A stretch of 64,000 nt of DNA from Oscheius onirici (Eukaryota > Nematoda > Chromadorea > Rhabditida > Rhabditidae), in the NCBI GenBank assembly GCA_932521025.1, contig OW051468.1:5642064-5706063 (forward strand). Direction: 5' to 3'. A program made the translations under genes and the position numbers. This document shows positions 37,828-50,344 of the stretch, piece after piece. Below the pieces are notes generated by a model, which ran no database searches, was not told the DNA's origin, and worked only from the letters and a program-made list of their open reading frames with translations. The number at the start of each line of letters is the position of its first letter. Position 1 is the first letter of the stretch.

Positions 37828-39369
37828 GACCTGAACATTTTGTCCATATGGAGAAAACGGGAGGGACAATAGAGATTACGTACCAGGCTAAATGGATATC
37901 GGCGACGATCACTGAATTACAGAGGAGGAGTCTGGGCGGAGCTGGACACTAATTGGAGACCATTTTCGTAGAGCTACAGTAAGACGCAGGAACATGCTGT
38001 CAATATCCACTATGACTGCTTCTTCTTGACTCTGATTTCGCCTATTCTATCGATCACGATTTTTTTAGACAAGATTTGAACCGGGATTTCCACACCGTGA
38101 ACTAGCTATCTCTTTACGTCGACCACCAGTTCCTGTCGAATTCTCATTGCTGAAAACGTTCCGGGGACGACCAGAAGCACAAGATGAGCAAATGGGCCAA
38201 ACTGGCCCGGGAGGCAGAGACCACACAGCGGCAGAAATAGTGCTGCAATACTTTTGGCTTGGAAAATCGTCACCACTGGATTCCTATAGACCCCACCTCA
38301 TTGCCAGTGAAATCAGCTTTCGACTTCCCTCCAACTTCCTTCGGAAAGTGTTAGAAAATGCGGTATAGAATTTATCGGGCTAGAAAGAATTTAGGTTATG
38401 AATGGTCTGGCAGAAAACCAGGAGTAGGCAACTATACTGCTTTTGGCACAAGGGCTCTGGCCTGACTTACTTTCAGGGCGGAACTCTTTTTGGGATCAGG
38501 TAAGCTGGTCCAGCAAGATTATAACACGCTATTGTGTAGGAATCATAGTTTCAGTGTAAACCTCACTGAACAAGGCATTCAGAAACTCACCTCTGACATT
38601 TTAAAACCATAGTTGTTTTTATTGTTCTCGTGGCTGATACTCTCACTTGACAATTAACGTTGATAGGTATTAGCTCCAATTCAAGTGTTATGTTGCCTAA
38701 TACGAGCTTCTTGACCACCTGACGCGACACAGTCTCGGCTGGCGCTTGACATATGTGCCAGCCATGTTGAGGCAATCTACGAGATCGTCCCCGCCAACAA
38801 TCACATTAGCATCGGGATTTCGTCCACTAATGGGAGGTCTAATATGAGGCAAAGGCTTTGACAACGAAGCAGGACGGGATCCTGGATCTGGACATCTGAG
38901 TTTGAGCACAGGGAGAAATTAATTCTTCGGATAGACTGCGAGATAGATACAATTTACAAAAGAATAATGTTCGTGAAACTGTACATGGAAACATTTGTAC
39001 ATACGTTCAGATTCTTTATGAGAAGTCGTCCAAAATGCACCAGACACTAGTTCAGAAAAAATAAAGGCAGCAACCTTTAATGCTTCTCAAAAATATGAAG
39101 TGCTGCACGGGTTTTATCACTTTGCAGGACACTACAAGGCCTATTCTATATTTTCTTCAAAGAGGAGAACTTCAAAGAGAGGTGCAGTATGCATAAATGC
39201 AACAGTTGATCGTGTGTTTCACTTTGGCTTCTGTGATCAATTTTGATCGCATATTCTCCATTTTTAGCAGTACAGTCTGTAACTTTCCAGAAACAAGAGA
39301 AATGGCCAGGAATGTGTCAACATTCATTTGTGGATATAGAAGTCTGTGATCCCCGTTCTCATAGATGAT
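37828..39369. other. Gene-poor interval upstream of ceh-17
   Basis: This 1.5-kb interval lies between the homeobox start and the PAL stop. It probably contains ceh-17 regulatory sequence. ORFs at 38147-38368 (+) and 38587-38909 (-) show no domain and no matching splice sites. No repeat was recognized. Confidence 0.45.
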
Positions 39370-40905
39370 TCACTGCTGCTGTTGCTGATCTGTCAGAGAA
39401 ATCCTCACAATCTGGTTCGGATGCATCTGAGCCATGTAGACGTCACCCTCGTCAGAAATGGCCAGCGAGTGTACATTTTCGATGCCTTCGACAAAGGTGC
39501 TAGCCCTGCCGCTGTTCATGTCCATGACGAAAAGAGCCGGCTCCATCTGTTCCTCCTGATCACGACCAGTAGCTCCGACGAGGTAGTGGCCTAAGAAAAC
39601 TCTCAATTTCATCCGAACAAAAGAGCTCACGTTTCTCCCTAATGGCATAGACTCTGCCAATGTTGTCAGCACTGGTGATTGGGATTCCAGCGGGAATTGT
39701 TCGGTGTCCTTCTGCGAGACCGGCTGAGAAGCACTGTACTCTCTCGTTCTCGCGATCAGCTACACACAACAGGTTCAAGTCCTCGACGAGAGACAGGGAG
39801 TGAGGGATGGCAAAGTCGGCTATTCCTTGGTTGTCTAAAAAATTAACATGTATTGCTGCAAAAGTCTCTAATCGCGGTGGGACCTGAAAGTGCAACGACT
39901 GCGAACAGGGTCCAGTCACGATCTCAAACTCCTAAACAGGAGCTTTATTGAAAGAACTCATAACTCTGGCTTTGAACTGTGGCCTCTTAGAATTTTCAGA
40001 CCAAAACAACCCCGTCAGCCGGAAGATGTTATTATCTACTGAAAGGCAGTTTCAAAAATCGCTTCACTATTCTTCCAATCATAAAACCTACTTCCAGCAG
40101 CTCCGAAAATGTCGACGAGTTTTCCATTCGGGTCGAATTTCAGAACGCGACTGTTACAGTATCCATCGGCAACGAAGAAGTAGCCATTGCTGGCTACGGC
40201 CACGTCAGTTGGCTTACAGAAGTGTTTCTCGTCATTTCCTGGGACAAGTTTCTCTCCCAGAGTGAAGACAGTTTTGAAGTTCTTGTCCAGTTTGTGTACC
40301 TGATGCGAGCCAACGTCAGTAACCCAGAAGTTGCCTTGACTGTCAGCTGTCATTCCGTGAGGCATGTAAAACAGATGATCTCCATGCTCGGCCAGGACCT
40401 GTAATCGCAAATCTTGTTATGAAGCCTCTGATTTCCGGATGGCGGATATCGGATCATTAGGAGCGAGTAGAGAAAACGCCTCATTGCGCGCACCAACTTT
40501 TGTACTGTAGGTCGACATGACACAAACAGAACTACTGTACTCTTTAGATCAGTAGAGGTGGTGCGCTACAATTAGCACTTGACTCACCTCTCCGCTGTCT
40601 GGGTTGATGACGGCAATTGTGGCATTAGGGATGATCTCATAAGAACTGTTCAGCTTTTCGTTTTTGTCGAATGAACCCTCATTCCAGACGCGATCCGCTC
40701 TGTGGAAGGCTACGAGATTTCCCTTGTAGTCAATGGCCAGGCCACTGATTTCTCCTAGAGGCTTGGAAAGAGACAGGACCGATGGTTCAGAAGCTTCTGA
40801 CATCTGTAAGGAATAGGGTTGGGAATGTAAAAACTGTACCGGAAAGTCATGCTGTCCGTGAGCGAGACAGAAGAAGGCGAGCGGCAGCAACAAGGCAGCC
40901 GCCAT
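39370..40905 (-). CDS. pgal-1: Secreted peptidyl-alpha-hydroxyglycine amidating lyase (PAL only)
   Basis: This PAL-only enzyme releases the amidated peptide and glyoxylate from hydroxyglycine intermediates. The ATG at 40905 opens a signal peptide (MAAALLLPLAFFCLAHGQ). The PAL propeller follows: ISGLAIDYKGNLVAFHRADR, FYMPHGMTADSQGNFWVTDV, GSHQVHKLDKN, HFCKPTDVAVASNGYFFVAD, GYCNSRVLKFDPNGK, FAIPHSLSLVEDLN and ADRENERVQCF, then NVHSLAISDEGDVYMAQMHP near the end. Zn-ligand His positions and the active-site Tyr are retained. There is no PHM domain and no transmembrane segment. The C-terminus is a short poly-Gln (QQQQQ). It lies about 4.8 kb from the bifunctional PAM gene, in opposite orientation. 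Confidence 0.93.
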
Positions 40906-41926
40906 CGAATGAGCTCCGCGCTCCCCCTCCAAAACGATCGATGTAGTGAAGCGACGTCATTTTGAGGGGAGCAGGAAGAAGAACGCCCAAGGCAACAAAA
41001 CGCAGCCTTATTGGATAAGTCTCTTTAAATGAGTGGCGAGGGAATGTTAATGGTCAGAATAACTTTTTGCTTCATCGTTACAGAAAAACAAAGCAGCGCA
41101 ATAATTTATTTTTACAACGCGAGTTACGACATCTCTACCAGCTGGACATCACGACTCATTGGCAGATCTTTCTGACAATTCGAACTTCAGTTGTTTTGAA
41201 ATTTTAAAGTCCGGGATGCCGACTTGTCGAGACTTGTCAAAACTAAGCTCTAAAATCTAAAATTAGCCAGAGTTATTCTAGCTCCAAGTCGTCTGATGTA
41301 CTGAAGCCTCTTCTCTTCAACAGGCCATCCTATACCATTCTACCTTTTAGATACCTGAAAAGGAAAAAGCAGAGAGAAGCCAAATAAAGAAATATCAAAG
41401 CCTGTGAATCAGTGTCAGTAGTTTTAGCGCAAGAAAGAACTATTGGTCTTCCCCACACGATTTCTCAGGTCTCCAAGAACTGTACCAAACACCGTTGTGG
41501 ATTCAAGGAGATACCCAAGAAACCGGAAAGACCGAGCATGACACCATCTTTCGAAGGCTATCAGCCGTGGCGAATTCACGAACTGACTGTCACTTTTGCC
41601 GTCTCTCTACTTTTCAAAAGATCGCAGGTGTCTGTGGCGCTACTATTCGCATTGTCAACTGTCAGTGTCTGGTGTAACGGTACTGTCAGAATAGGAACGC
41701 AGAAACACCTGACCTGGTAGAGAGAGAGAGAGTAGGACGACAGCACAGCAGATGACGAGGAATAGCCACAGATTACTTGCGCTTTTATAGAGTTTAGTTT
41801 CAACAAGTCGAAATCGCGAGTATTTTAACATTGAAAAGTTGAAATGTACACGGTTGCGGTTTCTTGGCCTATGTAGCATTCTATTTTTAGCATATTCTAT
41901 TAGATGGATTCATCCATCGAGTCATA

Positions 41927-42211
41927 CTACTCTTTTCGGCGATCTTCGTTATCGATGTTAGTTTTCTGAGAGACAGTTTGGGGCAGAGCTGTGAAGATTC
42001 TTCCCATAAGTAAGATGGTCTCAAAGCAAGCGTTTAACGCGATTGAACCCTTCTCTCCCGGAGTGCGTCCGTCTGTTACTAATGTCTGCCGGCTACTCGT
42101 CCTCTCTTGACCAGGCCGACTGGCTAATATGTTCTCATACCTAATGGCGTCATCGATCGGACTACCTCGGTCATTATCTCCTCCAGCCGCCCCCTTGTTT
42201 CCAGCTGCCAT
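41927..42211 (-). CDS. Possible 94-residue protein
   Basis: Single-exon ORF from ATG 42211 to TAG 41927. A GGAATCAG acceptor-like sequence lies two bases before the ATG, as in the trans-spliced neighbours. The sequence begins MAAGNKGAAGGDNDRGSPID, has a short hydrophobic stretch (NACFETILLMGRIFTALP) and ends NEDRRKE. No family recognized. It may be a real small gene or a chance ORF. Confidence 0.4.
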   Translation of the reverse strand: MAAGNKGAAGGDNDRGSPIDDAIRYENILASRPGQERTSSRQTLVTDGRTPGEKGSIALNACFETILLMGRIFTALPQTVSQKTNIDNEDRRKE

Positions 42212-44318
42212 TTCTGATTCCAGCCAGTCCTCTCAGTCTTTCTTTCTCACTCAATCCGCTTCTGCTTGAACGAGTCGTTAATTCTGTTCCGACTGTACGC
42301 GTCCTTTCTCTTCATCCCTATTAGTCACGCGACTCTCAATTAATTCTGACCACAAAATGGAGTTCGAGGATTGGTTTCCCGCCTCGTGAGAGCCTCTTCT
42401 CCTCTCATTCGCCCCTTCCAATATCTCCTCGTTTTATATGTCTTCCAGTCCAGAAATAGAAAACTCCGGCCTGTCATCCTGACCCGAGGCACAATCTCTT
42501 CTTTTGATCTTTAGCCGACTTCCCGTTTGCATTTGCAACCCTCCTCTCATAATCCATTACGTTCATAAATATGGTCGTCTGTCAGGATTATCTCCAATCG
42601 ATTTTGGCCTCTCGCACATGCGAGCTGCTTCCGCTAATGAATGTGTGTGTTCTGGCCTTCTGTTGCCTTCAAAAAGTCAAAGAGCTTAGTCAGTCCTGTG
42701 GTTGTGAAACGGCCAGAGTGGACATTACACACAGCTGCTGTCACCTAAACTTGAGATATGATCCTCTTCTCTCATCGAATAAAAATTAAAGTGTTCTTAT
42801 CTATACCTCGGTGAGATGTGCCACCCGCTGTGAGAGGCTGCTAATTGCCGCAAGCTGTCCCCAACCTCCCAGATATCAGATATCCGTAATCCAATTTCTC
42901 TGACTCGTCCTTAACCTGCGTGCCCAAATGCAATTTGGCCCGTTCGGGGCAGAACGTTCAGAGAGGACTCTCTTCGCACCCGTTGTCCACTTGAGATCTA
43001 GCTCATCCGGACGAGGCACTCGAAGAGGCAGAAATTCTTTCTCTCTCGAAGAGCTCGACGACACTTCCGTTCATCCAATCTGCCATGTCAATCTGTTGAG
43101 AGTGTTTTGACTAGTCGAGGCTCCCGACACCAGATGGAGGCTCCTCTCTCGGGGTTCTTTTACGATCCGGCGAGGCCTTTACGGCCTCGTCCTCCTTTTT
43201 GGCCCTGACTCAGTATTTACCTGCTTTTCTTGTCACAGAATATGATTTTCCGACGCTTCGTCATCGTCTAAACACTTTCTATAAACAACCTCTTTTTCGT
43301 ACCTCCATTCGTCACATCACTATTCCCCATGTCTAACGGTTTATTTCATTGTTTACGCCCATTTATTCTAAACAGAAACGAAATGTCTTCGTCACTAGAA
43401 AACGAGACTAATTGTCCAATCTCTTTTACCTTTCCTCTTCAAAATTTTCTCTTTTGTCAAGCATGCTACTTTTCCTTTCTTCAGAGCCACAGTTATCTCT
43501 CATTTGTTCATCGTTTTTCCTCATAAGGAGTTTCATTTTTCTCTAACTATTTTGTTGTTGCTCGCATCAGGCGTGTAAAAAAAACATGTCAAACTCTACT
43601 TACAATTGACTGTTCTTCGTTACTCCCTTTACCACCTGATTCAAAAATTGTGTTCCAGTCACACTTTCATTTATGGTTATTGTCCGGGTGTCTCTATCCA
43701 TTTCTCACGACAGTCAAGAGCACAAACATGACCTCCAGTTCTTTTTCTCGGAGAGGCCAGCTGGTCAGAAAAAGGCGAGGGAGAGATCACTGCCTCCACG
43801 GACAGGCTAAAGATTTGACTATTTGCTAGCCGTTCCTTTCCTCAAGCTCAGAAAGATGCTCTTTTTCGCCCACCATGACATCAAACATGCCAGTGTCCAC
43901 GGGGAACAAGCCAGGCTGTCAGTTTGTGAGAGAGTAACCAGCGAACGGAGTTTGTTTAATTTTGAGAAGGGTTTTGAGAAGACATGTTTTTCGTGCTCCA
44001 TCAATATTTATGAGTCTTTTCTTTAAAAAAAAGAGAGTGTCCTTGATGAACTCGTACAGTATCAGATATCATATCTCCTTCTCTCTTCGGAGACGCCTCC
44101 TTATGCACTTTGTTTATGCCTTCATTACAGCGAGAGAAGCCAGAGAGATCAGGCCAAGTCGAGAGGGAGAAGAGAGTGCGCAAGGTGGTCACTTTTGGGA
44201 TGTGATTTGGCCGCCTGGACATCCCGCCACAACTGATAGCAACTGTCTCTCTCCTTCGTCCCACTATAGCCACAGGTATAATCAGCCTTCTTCCGAAAGT
44301 GACTAACTTTCAGCGGGC
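42212..44318. other. Gene-poor region upstream of neurabin
   Basis: No gene supported. The sequence is pyrimidine-rich on the plus strand and ends in CTAACTTTCAG, five bases before the neurabin ATG. A Ser/Arg-rich minus-strand ORF at 42876-43064 lacks an ATG and splice partners. The region probably holds neurabin regulatory sequence. Confidence 0.4.
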
Positions 44319-47300
44319 ATGACTACCGCGTCGGAGCTGTTCTCCGATGATGCCCGTGCTCGTTTCACCAATACCAAGGCTCTTTTTGAGCAACTTGAAC
44401 GACAACATGAGGTACCGTACTTCTTTTTTAGGATAAGATTGTTCAGGTTCCCTCATTCTACTCGCCTCGTCTTGTCCGACAACAGCCACCTCCTGTGGCT
44501 CCAAAACCGTCTCGACCAGTCAGTCCAGTTTCGCAGGTTTGTCAACAAATCAGTATAGTGCAACAAGTTTCTCCCCGGGGTCCACAATCAAGTATTTAGA
44601 GAGAGCTGGCGAGTCCGGATATCCCTCCCTTTTCTCGCACCCATACTTCCCCTCCCCCTAACCTTTATACTGTTTCTCCTTCGCCAATATGTCAACAATT
44701 TTGCACGTGCCAGACAAAACAGATAGAAGGGACTGAACAAGGAACACAACAGACATTTTGCAAAGACGAGTCAAAAATCAGAGAGAGGGGAGCGAATGGT
44801 GGCCAATCGTATTGGTGGTCGAGAGTCGATTATGCCGCCCTCGTCCCCTCCATTGCCTCACCTGAACTCTCGTTCCTCTTTTGGGCCATAATTAGTCTCC
44901 AGTAGATCCAATTGTAGAGCTTCCAGCTGGGGGCTCCTGTTCGTTCCTCATCTATAGTCCGGCTTCTTTACCGCTCATTCCGTGTCTAACATATCCCTTC
45001 CCATGACCATTTTAAGGTGAAAATATCATTCGGAGTTCACATAACTCTAAATTGTGTAACCTGTAAATGTTTGTATCGTTCAGACTTTCCAAAGTCCAAA
45101 ATGTTGACTTGTTACAGATTAACGCTTAGCTTATTGTAAGTGTAGATCTTTCTGAAGCTTCTTCCTGTTTGGAATTTGTTTTCAGAAGGTTTCTTTTTAG
45201 GGTCTTCTCTCTTTCCCGGTTATTAGCTCTTTGTTCTACACCCCCATAGAACAGTCCCCGGGGAGACATTAGACACCCCCGGCTGTCCATTTATCCACTA
45301 GCCTCTAACGATCTGCCCGTTTTCAGGTAGCCCGTAACTTTAGCGATCTGGCGACCGAAATTGATCGTCTTCAGTCTCCGCGACCTCCTCCGAAGTGAGT
45401 TTCTTCTCTCTTTCTGTATCCACCTTATGTTCTCACACCGGTAATCGATTGGAAGTGAATCAGATCATGTTATGCAAAAACTGTTACTGACTCTCTCGCC
45501 TCTCTCCCACACGCGTACAGGCCATGAAATTTGTAAAACGACACTTGTGGTAAGGCTCAACTTCCAGTCGATTCCCGCTCACTTTCTTCTTTTCTCTCAG
45601 CATGTGTGCATGTCTCTCGCTTTAGGTTCTTCCGAAGCCCACAGCCTCAACATCAGTCGGCCAACAACTTTGAGCCCTACTGGAGAGATTCTTCCTTCTA
45701 TCGACGCAGGTGCAGCATGTTTGCCTCTATCTCTATTCCTCTGTAGCCCCTTCTAAGCCTTTAAACATGGTTCGAAGTCTAAACATAGAGTTTCAGACTG
45801 GGTGATGAGGAGGAACAGGAAGAGATGAAGACGACTACATATGCGCTGGTAAAGAGTCGTCGAGATGAGCACGAGGGACTGATGGAGACTCGAAGAGGAC
45901 TCAGTCCCGATACGAGAGATCTGGAGAATCGAGAATCGAGAAAGGTCTCATTTAGCACCGCACCGATACCGGTACGTCTTTCCCCGGTGGCGGAGTCTAA
46001 CCTAAAAGCAGCCATTAACTCTTTGTGTCTTCTAACTTTCTTGACCAAAGTCTTACCCAAAACTGTTGCAGGTCTATTCTGCTCATTCTGTTGATGACTA
46101 TGATCGCAAGAACGAGGACATTGACCCTGTCGGATCGTGTGCCGAGTACGAGCTGGAACGTCGTCTGGAGAAGATGCAACTCTTCGACGCGACTCTACAG
46201 AAAGGAACTGAAGGACTCGGAGTCTCGATTATTGGTATGGGAGTGGGAGCTGACTCGGGTCTGGAGAAGCTAGGCATTTTTGTCAAGAGCATCACTCCTG
46301 GAGGAGCTGTTCACAGGTACTGGGATACTTTGAAAACCCCATTTTGAATTGTTTGTTATTTGCTATAGCTTTGTAAAAGATGGACAACCTTTAGCTAAAT
46401 TATGTTAGTCATATAAAAAAAGTCTTTCAGGGACGGCAGGATTCAAGTCTGTGACCAGATTGTCTCAGTCGACGGCAAGAGTCTGGTCGGTGTGAGTCAG
46501 CTCTACGCTGCCGAGACGCTCCGAGCAACCACGAACACTGTCACTTTTACTATAGGACGAGAAGAGAATCTGGACGAGTCGGAAGTGGCTCAACTGATTC
46601 GTCAGTCCCTCGAATTAGATCGTTTGCGGATGGCAGATGAAGAGGATGAGACGGAAGAAGAGTCAGCTCCCTCCTCCGCCCGACAACCTCATGAGGATGT
46701 CGAGATTCGAGCCAGAATCGGGGCCTTGGAGTCGGAACTGGAAATGTCGCAAAGGAAAGCCGTGGAAATGTGTGAGGTCTTGGAAGGCACAAAATCGCAT
46801 TATGAACAGTTGGAGAAGAAGTTTGAACAGGCCAATTCGCTCCTCAGAACCTATCAGGAACGGGAGAAGGAGCTGCTGAATCGGGAAGAGAATCATGTGG
46901 AACAGTTGAGAGACAAGGACAGCCACTATGCAATGCTGGTCGCCCAGTTGAGAGAACGAATCGACGAGCTGGAGAACCGTCTGGAGGATTTGGATATCCG
47001 AAGACAACAGCCGCCTCCTCCTCCTCTCGATGAGGGTGCCTCCAGTTACAAGCCAGTGGAATTGCCTCATGAGGATAAGGCCGTCATGGCCGATATTCCT
47101 ACATCGACTGTCGCCAAGAAGGACGAGTCTGTCGGCTGTAGTATCCACGAAGAAATGGACAAGTACAGCAGCAGTTGTGACTCTCCCGTCCCGAGGATAT
47201 CTGAACCTGCTTCTCCAGCTCTGCCTCATCGCTTCGTTCACAGGAAACTGCTGTTCCCTCTGAAAAAGAAATATACAAGTTGGTTTTTTGTCTGGAATAT

Positions 47301-47678
47301 ATAAAGGTACCATTTTCAGCTGAGAACGAATTCTGGCGGGCTTCTGTCGAAGTGGCTGGACTGCAGGTTCTTCATTGGACAGTGGACGACGTCTGTCAGC
47401 TGCTCGTCTCGATGGGACTCGACAAATATGTTCCCGAGTTCACGATCAACAAGATGACAGGAGCCAAGTTCCTTGAATTGGATGGGGCCAAATTGAAGGT
47501 TCGTGTTAGTTCCGTTTCCTCGAAATAACTCATTTTTCAGACGATGGGCATCCAGAACCATTCGGACAGGTCGTTGATCAAGAAGAAGGTCAAGATGATC
47601 AAGGGCCGAATCGAGCGTGAGCGAAAAGTTCTTGAGAAGGAGTCAAGGACGCGGATATTGATGCCCATTCATATGTAG
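44319..47678 (+). CDS. nab-1: Neurabin/spinophilin PP1-targeting scaffold
   Basis: Neurabins bind F-actin and target protein phosphatase 1 at synapses. The N-terminal exons (44319-44410, about 44450-44538, 45327-45393, about 45628-45709) carry [20 protein letters not shown] and a Pro-rich segment ([20 protein letters not shown]). The PP1 docking motif RKVSF is at 45939-45953, followed by the conserved [17 protein letters not shown]. The PDZ domain spans about 46190-46560 ([20 protein letters not shown]). A coiled coil spans about 46700-47010, and a C-terminal SAM domain 47365-47600 ([20 protein letters not shown]). The stop is TAG 47676. The gene is complete, with larger introns at its 5' end (44.5-45.3 kb). 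The ATG is close to a TTTCAG acceptor. Confidence 0.94.
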
Positions 47679-48039
47679 GAGAAATCTCTTTCTGTTACCC
47701 TGACACACATTCTCTCTTTGCCATTGTGATCCCCTTGTGATACATATATTGCATACTGTATTCTGTACAGCAAACACAAATGAACATTCTTTAACTTGGG
47801 AAAGAAAAATCCTTTGTCAAACTTATCAATCCATTTGCAATCAAACGGGGGTTTTCGGGTTACTGTATAAACATCGCCGGAAGCGGCCCTTGTACTCTTA
47901 CACAGCATCAGATTCATATAACATTACCTGTTCTTTTTTTGAACGAGCTCTAGCTTATTCAGGTCAAAAGTTATGAGCTCAACTACCAAGACTTGCTTAG
48001 AAACCGTTTTATTTAATATCCCTTATAGCTGGGCTTGGA

Positions 48040-48300
48040 TCAGTCGGAGCGCGGAGAAGATAAGCGATTGGAGCGAGGAGTGGACGATTGTTGATCGGAG
48101 ACATCAGAGCAGGGCGAAGAGATGGTGCTGCGAGAAGAACGAGATTGCTCGGAGCGATTGCTGGAAGTCTCATGATAGGTTGAACGTCGGTACTTCGGAA
48201 GCTTGGTGGAGCGTTCGTACGACGACTGGCAATCTTTACCATCATCTTCACCGACATCAGAACGGCTGTCTTCACTCGGCGAACGATGACCCTTTGTCAT
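48040..48300 (-). CDS. Possible Ser/Arg-rich 86-residue protein
   Basis: ORF from ATG 48300, beginning MTKGHRSPSEDSRSDVGEDD and ending in a Ser/Arg-rich tail (SRSSRSTISSPCSDVSDQQS). A TGTTTCAG acceptor lies about 100 bases upstream, with a short out-of-frame ATG between. RS-rich composition resembles tails of splicing factors, but no RNA-binding domain is present. Could be a chance ORF. Confidence 0.3.
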   Translation of the reverse strand: MTKGHRSPSEDSRSDVGEDDGKDCQSSYERSTKLPKYRRSTYHETSSNRSEQSRSSRSTISSPCSDVSDQQSSTPRSNRLSSPRSD

Positions 48301-48630
48301 CGTCTAGCTACGCCATTATCAAGGGATACTTGCGAATTCCTTTCGACGGATCCAACTGAGCGACGACACATGCTGAAACAGGTATCGTAAATAACATGAG
48401 ACTCACAATGGCCGGGACGATTCCTCACTCAATGACTAAAGGTAATTACTTTTCAACTATTTTAATAACTTTTGAAATTCAAAAGTCAATAAATGCAACA
48501 GTTATTTAGCAAATCCGTTCAAAACTTTTGTATCGTTTATGGCTTTTATAACGCCAAATCTTTAATATTAAAGCGCAATGGTGTCTGTGGCTGACTCTGT
48601 GACTTTGTCTGTTTGTTTGTCCGAGGCCAC

Positions 48631-48705
48631 GAAATTTTGGTGTATTGCTATATAAGAGTCGCCGCTGTTACCTTTCGATCCGGATTCGAATCCTCTCCTC
48701 GCCAA
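48631..48705 (+). other. tRNA-like sequence (degenerate)
   Basis: The B-box GGATTCGAATCC (48682-48693) lies 44 bases after an A-box-like TGGTGTATTGCT (48638-48649), the canonical tRNA spacing. A T5 run follows at about 48708. The acceptor stems do not pair, so it is a tRNA relic or SINE fragment and not an active tRNA gene. Confidence 0.4.
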
Positions 48706-48719
48706 ATATTTTTGCTAAA

Positions 48720-49454
48720 ATGTTTTGAGTAGGAAATGGAGTCAGGGTGACCGCTAGGGGATTAGGAAGGACCGGTTGATCTGTGTTAGTTCAGAGAGAC
48801 ATCAAATAGCCAGAATATAGGAAACTTCGTATCGGTTCTTTAGGAGGGAATGAGAACCCTGGGAAAGAAAAAAGGGCCCGGTTGACTGGGAAAGGGATCA
48901 AAAGAGATCGGTTGACTGGGGAAGGGTTCAGAAGTTCAGAAGAAAACACAAGTAGAAACACACGACAGGCGGCGAAGCCGGCTGGTCATAGAATTATCTA
49001 AGTTGGCCGATGACTCTATTCCATTCCTAAGTCGGCGCATTCCACCAGTTACTGTCAAAACATCGCTTGACAAAGTCTCTCCATCTTGGAGGAGGTTGTC
49101 CTCTAACCCGATGCTTGTCATAAGGGATCCAATTAGTTGCTATATATGCCATCTGTCCGGTTCCATGTTCTTGATTCGTCTTGCCCGGTCGTTTATGGCT
49201 TACAAATATTAAAAAAAAACTTTGTTTTCCCTTGGTAGAAATGCCTTTTCAAATGGCTATCTTCGCCTTTAGCACCTATAGAGCTTCTGCCGATTCTACC
49301 AAGCAGGAGTCGACGGCATGTAAAATAGAACAGAGGAATAGAACCCGGGTGGCTCTCGGCCACTGACATTGAACGCTTTTACCATTTCTCGAAAATTGTA
49401 CGTAAAGATTTTTCCATGTTCAGTTTGACTCCCTACCATTTTAGTAAGACTTCA
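48720..49454. other. Unassigned intergenic sequence
   Basis: Contains imperfectly repeated GGTTGACTGGGAAAGG-like phrases near 48870-48930 but no larger repeat or gene. ORFs at 48936-49366 on both strands lack recognizable features. Confidence 0.4.
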
Positions 49455-50230
49455 CTAAATGTAAAACCTACTTGACGTGATAGGATCTTCTTTTGGCAAC
49501 ATGGATGTAGATGTTGATCGACTTTCGGCTGGTCTTGTCTCCTTCTTGAAACTCGTCTCCTGGCTTCTTGTCCTGATCCTCCTCTTCGCCCGAGGCAGAC
49601 TGGCCCAGCTGCAATTGCAGCCTCTTCCTAGTTGTAGTGTAAAGCTTCTCCAAATTGTCGTCGGACTCACACCAGCCGGGAAACTTAGTGCTCTGAATTA
49701 AACCAGCCGTCTACGACATCACTCCAAGACCCTACTACTCTTCGGATGTGATCTCGGTCAGGTGAACTACCTTTTATATCGAATAAACAGTTTTTTAAAA
49801 CAGTTTAAACAGTCTACGACGGCTTTCGCCGCCCTGGTGCTTGCGGCGCTCAACATACAAAGCAAAAGCCTAGGTTCTGAATTCACGCTCAACTTGACCT
49901 TTGACAAAACCTACCTTCGCTCAACTAACTCTTTATCACTCCAAGTTCAAAAACTAATTATCTTAGCTTGACAATTTTTGACTTGTTGCGACGAATCTTG
50001 TGGCCATGGACAAACACAAACAAACATCCAAACAGAGTCCACGACAGACACCATTGCACTTTACATAGTTTAGATAGATTTCAGATGTAAAAAAGACTCA
50101 CCTTTCGAAGACTTTTTGGCAACTTCTTTTCCCCTGTCGCTGCCTCAGAAGTCTTCAATCGACCGATGAAGGATCTTCTTTTGTCCTTTGAGGTAGATCA
50201 AGTAGCCGTGCTCGTCCATTACTAGGTTTG
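49455..50230 (-). CDS. Fragmentary gene model, unknown protein
   Basis: Two minus-strand exons fit in phase. The first (about 50102-50185) reads KDKRRSFIGRLKTSEAATGE and LPKSLRK to a GTGAGT donor. The second (about 49466-49690) follows a TTTAATTCAG acceptor with STKFPGWCESDDNLEKLYTT, a charged region (ASGEEEDQDKKPGDEFQEGD) and RKSINIYIHVAKRRSYHVK before a GTAGGT donor. No start codon in frame and no final exon could be identified, and the family is not recognized. It may be a divergent gene or a decayed one. An ATG at about 50220 reads a short peptide in another frame. Confidence 0.35.
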
Positions 50231-50344
50231 ACAACTTAAGAACTTCTGGATCGAAAGCTTTTCATAATGTTTTAAAACATTTACAAAAAAAGTTTCGTCT
50301 TGTCAAAGCTTTGTAAAAAGTCGCTTCAGTCTTGCTTGTTGAGG

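Noticed and set aside
37588-37872. Plus-strand ORF of 94 codons over the homeobox gene
   Set aside because: It is antisense to the first ceh-17 exon and has no domain; the minus-strand frame fits Phox2.
42876-43064. Ser-rich 62-codon ORF on the minus strand
   Set aside because: It begins at a non-ATG codon with a stop just upstream, and no splice acceptor would supply a start.
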